Part shown: piece after piece, positions 58,698-64,000 of the stretch | Position numbering within the stretch: the first letter of the stretch is position 1 | Layout of the letters: the number at the start of each line of letters is the position of its first letter | NCBI RefSeq assembly: GCF_000016325.1 | Contig: NC_009436.1 | Span: forward strand, 372,001-436,000 | Length of the DNA: 64,000 bases | Reading direction: 5' to 3' | Source of the DNA: Enterobacter sp. 638 | GTDB lineage: Bacteria > Pseudomonadota > Gammaproteobacteria > Enterobacterales > Enterobacteriaceae | Notes under the pieces: generated by a model | Told to the model about the DNA's origin: nothing | What the model saw: only the letters and a program-made list of their open reading frames with translations | Databases searched by the model: none | Position numbers and translations under genes: made by a program

Positions 58698-58722
58698 GAA
58701 AAAAGGCCACGCGAGGTGGCCT
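58698..58722 (-). terminator. Terminator of ytfE
   Basis: AGGCCAC-GCGAG-GTGGCCT (58704-58722), followed on the minus strand by TTTTTTCG. Lies just past the cycA stop on the other strand. Confidence 0.82.
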
Positions 58723-58740
58723 AAAGCAAGGACTTCCAAC

Positions 58741-58770
58741 AAGACGCTCTCGGGCGTCTTTTTTTATTCG
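58741..58770 (+). terminator. Terminator of cycA
   Basis: AAGACGC-TCTCGG-GCGTCTT (58741-58760) followed by TTTTTATT; the T-run covers the ytfE stop codon. Confidence 0.88.
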
Positions 58771-59426
58771 CCTGCGAGGGCTCGCGGGAATAAGACGTTG
58801 TTTTCGAGGCTGATGTGTTCCATCAGATCGTCGATCAATTCGTTAATGCCGTTATACATCGCTTTCCAGGTAGTACAAGCATCGGCGGGCGGCGTCACGT
58901 TGTCGGTGGTGTGCTTAATCACTTCGAGCAGTTCGCCCGCATCATCATGCTCACTTTCCATCACGCTGATAGGGCCCATCGCCTGGCTGCCCATTCCCTG
59001 TTTGATCATCGGGAACAGGATTTGCTCTTCTTTCATCATGTGGCTGAAAAGTTCTTCGTGCAGCATGGTCAGGTATTTTGCCAGTCCTCGCGGTACAGAG
59101 GCTTTATCGGCGTGCACACGCTCGACTTTCGTCGCCTGCAAAATCAGCTCAGGCAACTGTTCGCGATGGCGATCGTGGTAGCGCACGATGATGTGATCGA
59201 TGATTTCGCCAAGCGCGACCGTGCGCCAGTCTTTGTCGATGGGCTGCTCGGCCAGCTGCGCCAGTTCAGCTTCAATTGCGTCAACATCCAACTCCTTACG
59301 CAGGGCCGCACGTTCCAGCGTTTGCTTACCGCCGCAGCAATAATCCATGTCGTATTTACGAAACAGCGCAGAAGCGCGCGGAATGGAGAGCACCAGCTCG
59401 CCTAAAGGTTGGTCGCGAAAGGCCAT
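58764..59426 (-). CDS. ytfE: Iron-sulfur cluster repair protein YtfE (RIC)
   Basis: 220-residue di-iron protein that repairs [Fe-S] clusters damaged by nitric oxide or peroxide. N-terminal ScdA_N domain with '[18 protein letters not shown]', then a hemerythrin-like four-helix bundle whose His/Glu ligands are in '[15 protein letters not shown]', '[19 protein letters not shown]', '[14 protein letters not shown]' and '[18 protein letters not shown]'. Preceded by an NsrR operator. Confidence 0.96.
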   Translation of the reverse strand: MAFRDQPLGELVLSIPRASALFRKYDMDYCCGGKQTLERAALRKELDVDAIEAELAQLAEQPIDKDWRTVALGEIIDHIIVRYHDRHREQLPELILQATKVERVHADKASVPRGLAKYLTMLHEELFSHMMKEEQILFPMIKQGMGSQAMGPISVMESEHDDAGELLEVIKHTTDNVTPPADACTTWKAMYNGINELIDDLMEHISLENNVLFPRALAGE

Positions 59427-59453
59427 CAGCAGTTACCTCGTCATCAATTGTAT

Positions 59454-59476
59454 AAGGTGCATATTAAATGCATCTT
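59454..59476 (-). promoter_or_regulatory. NsrR operator upstream of ytfE
   Basis: 11-1-11 inverted repeat AAGGTGCATAT-T-AAATGCATCTT, 28-50 bp before the ytfE ATG. It matches the E. coli NsrR motif AAGATGCATTT-N-AAATGCATCTT at all but two bases. Confidence 0.9.
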
Positions 59477-59608
59477 TAAGGGAAGGCTATAACCCTTTAG
59501 TGGCAAACATCAAAACGTGAGCTTTATCACAAAATTATTTTAAAGTATTAAGATGCTGAATGGATTTGAGAAATTCAGAAAGTGTGGTTATTCGAGAATT
59601 TACAGCGT

Positions 59609-59635
59609 TAAACAACCCAGCGCGCCTGCCGATAG
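59609..59635 (+). promoter_or_regulatory. Sigma-28 (FliA) promoter of the Tsr-like chemoreceptor
   Basis: TAAACAAC, 11-bp spacer, GCCGATAG; the -10 matches GCCGATAA at seven of eight bases. ATG of the receptor is 42 bp downstream. Confidence 0.88.
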
Positions 59636-59676
59636 ATACACGTCAGACAATATCCTGCATATAACAAAGGCATACA

Positions 59677-61326
59677 ATGTTTAAGCGTATTAAAGTTATC
59701 ACACTACTTGTTTCGGTGTTGCTGGTGCTGGGTGCCATGCAAATTATCTCTGCAAGCGTATTCATAAATGCGCTGAATAATGACAAAGACAATTTCACCG
59801 TTTCACAGGTTTCCAGTAAGAACGTAGCAGAATTTACCGACGCGTGGATTAGCCTCAACCAGGCGCGCGTTACCCTTAACCGCGGCATGCTCCGCCTGCA
59901 AAGCAGCGCAGCGAGTCAGATCAACGGCGGACAGCTCAGCGAGCTGGTTGCCACGGCGAAAAACCTGCTGGCGAACGCGCAAGGTCATTACGATAAATAC
60001 TACGCCTTGCCAGAAACGCCGGGGATGGATGAAAACCTGGCTAAGCAACTGGAAGAGCAATATCGCATCTACTCGTCCACGCTGGCGCAAATGAACAGCT
60101 TGCTGGCGCAGGGCAATCTGGACGATATGTTCAAACAGAATGCCGAGAAAAAGCAGCAGGCGATGCAAAAAGTGTATCGCGAATGGCGCGAGGCGCAGGC
60201 TAAGCTGACCGACAAAGGGATCGTGGATAACGAAAACGACTATCAGCGCATCCTGTGGATCCTCTCCGCCATTATGATTGTGGTGGTGGGCGTGATTATC
60301 ACCAGTTGGATCGCAATGCGTCGCGTGCTGCTCAAGCCGCTGGACGAAGTCATTAGCCATATCCGCGCGATTGCCGCAGGCGATCTGACGCGGCCTATCG
60401 ACGCCCACGGTAAGAACGAAATGGCGGTGCTGGGGCGCAACGTGCAGGAAATGCAAACCGCGCTGGCGAACACCGTCGGCGTCGTGCGTGAAGGCGCAGA
60501 TACTATCTTTACGGGCGCAGGTGAAATTTCTGCAGGCAGCAACGATCTCTCTTCCCGTACCGAGCAGCAGGCCGCTTCTCTGGAAGAAACCGCTGCCAGC
60601 ATGGAACAGCTGACCGCGACCGTAAAACAAAATGCGGACAACGCCCGTCAGGCGTCACGACTGGCGAAAGATGCGTCTGTCACCGCTAAAAAAGGCGGCA
60701 GCGTAGTGGAAGGTGTGGTGCGTACGATGGATGATATCGCCACCAGCTCCAGCAAAATTGCGCAGATCACCAACGTCATCGACGGTATCGCTTTCCAGAC
60801 CAATATCCTGGCGCTCAACGCAGCGGTAGAAGCCGCACGTGCAGGCGAGCAGGGACGTGGTTTTGCCGTGGTTGCCGGTGAAGTCCGTACGCTGGCGCAA
60901 CGCAGCGCCCAGGCAGCGAAAGAGATCAAAGCGCTGATTGATGATTCCGGCGAGCGCGTCAGCGCAGGTTCTCAGCTGGTTAACGAAGCGGGCAGCACGA
61001 TGGCTGAAATCGTCAGTGCCGTCACGCGTGTGACCGACATTATGGGCGAAATCGCTTCCGCCTCTGATGAGCAAAGCCGCGGTATCGATCAGGTCGGTTT
61101 GGCGGTTGCGGAAATGGATCGCGTGACTCAGCAGAACTCCTCGTTGGTTGAAGAGTCAGCGGCAGCGGCCGCAGCGCTGGAAGATCAGGCGGCACGTCTG
61201 AACGAAGCGGTTGCGGTATTTAAAATTAACCGTGGTCGGGCTGTGAAAGCCGCGCCGGTTAAAACCTTCGCTGCGAAGGTCAAGCCGACGGCAACGGTTT
61301 CTGACGGTAACTGGGAAACATTCTAA
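59677..61326 (+). CDS. Tsr/Tar-like methyl-accepting chemotaxis protein
   Basis: 549 residues. TM1 about 7-30, a four-helix periplasmic sensor (31-190), TM2 about 191-215, HAMP, methylation helices with '[20 protein letters not shown]' and '[20 protein letters not shown]', hairpin tip '[20 protein letters not shown]', and C-terminal NWETF for CheR/CheB. R64, N68, R69 and R73 fall exactly at the amino-acid-binding positions of Tsr/Tar ('[12 protein letters not shown]'), so an amino-acid ligand is likely. Expressed from a FliA promoter. Extra receptor relative to E. coli K-12 at this locus. Confidence 0.95.
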   Translation: MFKRIKVITLLVSVLLVLGAMQIISASVFINALNNDKDNFTVSQVSSKNVAEFTDAWISLNQARVTLNRGMLRLQSSAASQINGGQLSELVATAKNLLANAQGHYDKYYALPETPGMDENLAKQLEEQYRIYSSTLAQMNSLLAQGNLDDMFKQNAEKKQQAMQKVYREWREAQAKLTDKGIVDNENDYQRILWILSAIMIVVVGVIITSWIAMRRVLLKPLDEVISHIRAIAAGDLTRPIDAHGKNEMAVLGRNVQEMQTALANTVGVVREGADTIFTGAGEISAGSNDLSSRTEQQAASLEETAASMEQLTATVKQNADNARQASRLAKDASVTAKKGGSVVEGVVRTMDDIATSSSKIAQITNVIDGIAFQTNILALNAAVEAARAGEQGRGFAVVAGEVRTLAQRSAQAAKEIKALIDDSGERVSAGSQLVNEAGSTMAEIVSAVTRVTDIMGEIASASDEQSRGIDQVGLAVAEMDRVTQQNSSLVEESAAAAAALEDQAARLNEAVAVFKINRGRAVKAAPVKTFAAKVKPTATVSDGNWETF

Positions 61327-61330
61327 GTAT

Positions 61331-61360
61331 TTGCCCGGCGGCGCAACGGCTGCCGGGCAA
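61331..61360. repeat. REP-like palindrome between receptor and ytfF
   Basis: TTGCCCGGC/GCCGGGCAA, perfect 9-bp stem around GGCGCAACGGCT, typical of enterobacterial REP units. Between convergent genes and may end both. Confidence 0.78.
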
Positions 61361-61363
61361 GAT

Positions 61364-62329
61364 TCAACTCAGCGAAACCGGAACGACCGTGGGTTTTTCC
61401 GGTTTGGCTTTTACCGCGATCACAACGCCAATCACCAACAGCGCAATCCCGCAGGCGGTTAACAGCGGCGGCACGCTCTCGCGCATCAGGAAGGTATAAA
61501 GCAATCCGGCGAGCGTTTCGAAAACGATCAGCGGCCCCAAAATCACCGTCGGCAATTTCTGACTGGCGATGTTCCAGCACAGCGCACCCACCCAAGAACA
61601 CAGCACGGCGATGGCGACCATTAACCCCACAAACACCCACGGCCTCGGCCCAAACGGCAGGGCAAACTCCGGCTGCTGAAGCCCTAACCATCCGCATGCG
61701 GCGAGGTAACCCACCAGCGAAACGGGCAGCGTCACCAGCGCTTGCGCAGTCGCCCACATCATCGGGTTTTTATCTGGGTTTTCCCGCAGCCATTGAGCAT
61801 TACGCAGGGCATACCACGCCCAACACACCACAGAAATCAACGCCAGCACAATGCCTGAACCGTAGCGCCACGCGCTCATCTCGGCCAGTCCATGACGCAA
61901 CTCCGCAATATTCACGCACGCCAGTCCCGCCGCAATGCAGACCAGCGCAGGCAGCATTTTTGACCATGCCAGCTTGCCGTCTCGGTGGCTATACAGGAGG
62001 TTGGCGAACACCGGGATTACCACGGGTAACGTGCCGATAATCATGGTCGACACCGGCGCGCCGGTGCGCTGGATGGCACTTGCCAGGCACACGTAATAAA
62101 TCAGATTTCCCATCATGGTCAGCGCCAGCGCGGTCATCCAGTCTTGACGGCGTAGCTGACGCAAACGCCCACGGCCCAGCCAGGCCAGCGGCAGAGCGAT
62201 CAAACCCAACGCCAGATAGCGCCCCATCGACTGCAAAACCGCCGGATATTCCGGGACGATCAGCGGGCCGACAAAGATCAGTCCCCACATCAAACCTGCA
62301 AGCAGGGCATACAGCACGCCGCTAATCAT
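61364..62329 (-). CDS. ytfF: YtfF, DMT-superfamily inner-membrane transporter
   Basis: 321 residues, the E. coli length, with ten predicted helices ('ISGVLYALLAGLMWGLIFVG', 'GAPVSTMIIGTLPVVIPVFA', 'PTVILGPLIVFETLAGLLYT'). Substrate unknown. ATG at 62327-62329 behind GGAGGG. Downstream of an AraC regulator on the same strand, possibly its target. Confidence 0.92.
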   Translation of the reverse strand: MISGVLYALLAGLMWGLIFVGPLIVPEYPAVLQSMGRYLALGLIALPLAWLGRGRLRQLRRQDWMTALALTMMGNLIYYVCLASAIQRTGAPVSTMIIGTLPVVIPVFANLLYSHRDGKLAWSKMLPALVCIAAGLACVNIAELRHGLAEMSAWRYGSGIVLALISVVCWAWYALRNAQWLRENPDKNPMMWATAQALVTLPVSLVGYLAACGWLGLQQPEFALPFGPRPWVFVGLMVAIAVLCSWVGALCWNIASQKLPTVILGPLIVFETLAGLLYTFLMRESVPPLLTACGIALLVIGVVIAVKAKPEKPTVVPVSLS

Positions 62330-62404
62330 TTTTCCCTCCACGACCTATAAACCTGCATGCAGTGTAGGCAGAGCAACGGCTGGCGTATTGTATGAGATTG
62401 CGCA

Positions 62405-63229
62405 TTAGCGCCGAGCGACCTGTTTTTGATAGCGCACGGGCGTAATGCCGTAGCGATGCGTAAACGCGCGGGTGAGATGCGATTGATCGGTCAGTCCGGT
62501 GGCCGCCGCCACTTGTGCCGCAGGCATGCCGTGGGTGAGAAACGCTTTGGCGCGCCACAGGCGAATCGCCATCAGCATTTGATGCGGCGTGACGTGAAAG
62601 TGCGCCTTGAATTGACGCTGGAAATGATACGGACTCAGCGACACCACGCGTGCCAGCTCGTCGAGCGTCACCGGATGCATATAATTGTCGTGCAGATAGT
62701 CGCGCGCCAGCTCAAAGCGGTGCGCGCCTTCCTGAATTATCGGCACATGGCGAGCCAGCGGCTTAAAGGTGTCGATCAGATCCAGCAACAATCCCTTTTG
62801 CGCCAGCGGGTCGTCGGTATGCCACAGGCCATAAATCAGCTGGCAGAGTTGCTGTGAGCGCTGCGGGTCATGGCGCGTCACATCGCTAAACCACCAGTGG
62901 CGAATCCCGGTCACCTCCTCCAGTAAATCAGGCTCAAGATAAACCATGCGATAGCGCCAGCCGTCGTCCGTGGCGGATTCGCCGGTATGCAGCTCGTCTG
63001 GATTCATGGTGACGACGGAATGGACAGGGGCGACGTACTGCGTGCCGCGATAGCGAAAGCGCTCGGCACCGGCTTCAATTGCGCCGATTCCGAAGGCTTC
63101 GTGAGTGTGAGGCTCAAAGGCGTAGCGAGAGATATGGGCGTGATACAGCTCTACGCCCGGTACCTGCGCCAGATGGCGAAAGCGCGCGCTGTCTCTCTCA
63201 TCGATGAACTGTTCGGGTACGCCTTGCAC
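62405..63229 (-). CDS. AraC-family regulator with cupin sensor domain
   Basis: 274 residues. N-terminal AraC-binding cupin ('YAFEPHTHEAFGIGAIEAGA' with His ligands or fold residues, about 20-150), C-terminal two helix-turn-helix units ('VTLDELARVVSLSPYHFQRQ', 'MPAAQVAAATGLTDQSHLTR'). GTG start at 63227-63229 behind GAGGAGG. 75 bp upstream of ytfF, same strand; such pairs often control an exporter. Not at this place in E. coli K-12. Target and ligand unknown. Confidence 0.88.
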   Translation of the reverse strand: MQGVPEQFIDERDSARFRHLAQVPGVELYHAHISRYAFEPHTHEAFGIGAIEAGAERFRYRGTQYVAPVHSVVTMNPDELHTGESATDDGWRYRMVYLEPDLLEEVTGIRHWWFSDVTRHDPQRSQQLCQLIYGLWHTDDPLAQKGLLLDLIDTFKPLARHVPIIQEGAHRFELARDYLHDNYMHPVTLDELARVVSLSPYHFQRQFKAHFHVTPHQMLMAIRLWRAKAFLTHGMPAAQVAAATGLTDQSHLTRAFTHRYGITPVRYQKQVARR

Positions 63230-63310
63230 GGTGAGCCTCCTCGTGGGTCATCTTTTGATTATCAGAGATGACCCAGGGGGATGCCATAAAAATTAACCTG
63301 CGCTTAACCG

Positions 63311-64000
63311 TTACAGAATGCTTTTGACGCTTTCCGCCAGCGGCGTAGTGGCGCGGCCAATCAGTTTGCTCAGCGTATGGCTATCGTCAAACAGACCGCC
63401 TTTCGACGCGCCGGTATCAGAGTCGGCCAGCATATCTGCCAGACCTGCGGGTAATCCCACGCCCTTCAGCGCCGCGGCGAAATCTGCTTCGTTCAGGTTC
63501 TGATAAACCACCGGTTTGCCGCTCTGTTTGCTCAGCTCGGCCGCCAGCTCGCTTAGCGTCCACGCGCTGTCGCCAGCCAGTTCGTAGACGTTGCCTGCGT
63601 GACCGTCTTCTGCGATGACTTTTGCCGCCGCAGCGGCATAATCCGCGCGGGTGGCCGCAGCAATTTTGCCGTCGCCGGCAGCGCCGATAAACACGCCGTG
63701 TTCAATGGCAGGCGGTGCGCTTGCCAGATAGTTCTCGGTATACCAGCCGTTACGCAGCAGGGCGAACGGAATACCAGAATCTGCCAGCGCTTTCTCGGTC
63801 GCGACGTGTTCATTGGCCAGGCCGAGTGGTGATTTATCCGCATGCAGCAGGCTGGTGTAGGCGATAAATTTCACGCCCGCCGTTTTGGCCGCATTGATCA
63901 CATTCTTATGCTGCGGTTCACGCTGGCCGACTTCGTTGGACGAAATCAGCAGCAGTTTTTCCACGCCCTTCAGCGCCTCAGTGAACGCCGTCTGGTCGGT
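63311..64000 (-). CDS. qorB: NAD(P)H:quinone oxidoreductase QorB/YtfG (5' end outside window)
   Basis: C-terminal about 229 residues of an NmrA-like short-chain Rossmann protein, a quinone reductase in E. coli (286 residues). 'LLLISSNEVGQREPQHKNV', 'AGVKFIAYTSLLHADKSPLG', 'LLRNGWYTENYLASAPP' and 'LADMLADSDTGASKGGLFDD' are visible. The dinucleotide-binding start lies beyond 64000. The frame is open to the edge ('TDQTAFTEALKGVEK'). Confidence 0.93.
   Translation of the reverse strand, partial: TDQTAFTEALKGVEKLLLISSNEVGQREPQHKNVINAAKTAGVKFIAYTSLLHADKSPLGLANEHVATEKALADSGIPFALLRNGWYTENYLASAPPAIEHGVFIGAAGDGKIAAATRADYAAAAAKVIAEDGHAGNVYELAGDSAWTLSELAAELSKQSGKPVVYQNLNEADFAAALKGVGLPAGLADMLADSDTGASKGGLFDDSHTLSKLIGRATTPLAESVKSIL

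Overview
The window is a stretch of enterobacterial chromosome (Enterobacteriaceae). Gene order from dsbD to ytfG (qorB) follows the 94-95 min region of Escherichia coli almost gene for gene, and most proteins look close to their E. coli counterparts. It is not E. coli itself. It has a LuxR-type regulator next to the entericidin genes, two chemotaxis receptors and an MHS-family transporter that E. coli K-12 lacks here, no ula operon, and an AmpC whose sequence resembles the Citrobacter/CMY type more than E. coli AmpC. I cannot fix the genus. Family names and E. coli comparisons come from recall, not from a search.

Layout. 1-1.6 kb: the end of an AraC-type regulator, a LysE-family exporter broken by two frameshifts, and the TetR-type gene yjdC. 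1.6-6.6 kb (minus strand): dsbD-cutA (periplasmic reductant supply) and aspA-dcuA (anaerobic aspartate/fumarate use). 6.9-11.3 kb: fxsA, yjeH, the heat-shock operon groES-groEL, and lipoprotein yjeI. 11.4-21.2 kb: epmB, efp and epmA, which together make beta-lysylated EF-P; around them lie entericidins ecnA/ecnB, a guanidine-II riboswitch with the exporter gdx, blc, ampC, and frdABCD. 21.2-27.4 kb: mscM, psd, rsgA (minus) and orn (plus).

27.5-28.3 kb: three identical tRNA-Gly(GCC) genes on an exact 172-bp tandem repeat, then a DnaA-box region at the position of E. coli datA. 28.3-41.3 kb: queG, divergent from the long rightward series nnr-tsaE-amiB-mutL-miaA-hfq-hflX-hflK-hflC, then yjeT and purA. 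41.5-45.3 kb: nsrR-rnr-rlmB. 45.3-52.6 kb, the most variable part: an MHS transporter, aidB, a Cache-type chemoreceptor, and the DUF1471 proteins yjfN, bsmA and yjfY around the esterase yjfP. 52.9-54.3 kb: ribosomal operon rpsF-priB-rpsR-rplI. 54.5-64 kb: an EamA exporter, ytfB, fklB, cycA, ytfE with an NsrR box, a Tsr-like chemoreceptor, ytfF, an AraC regulator, and the start-truncated (by the window edge) qorB.

Regulation that can be read directly: a sigma-32 promoter on groE, sigma-28 (FliA) promoters on both chemoreceptors, an NsrR operator on ytfE with nsrR itself about 17 kb away, a guanidine-II riboswitch, an E. coli-style ampC attenuator without ampR, CRP-like sites before aspA and the MHS gene, and many intrinsic terminators. 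Two families of intergenic palindromes recur. I found no clearly undescribed multi-gene system, phage, insertion sequence or CRISPR array. The best leads are the datA-like locus, the twice-frameshifted lysE, the palindrome before ecnB beside the LuxR regulator, and the flagellar-regulon chemoreceptors.
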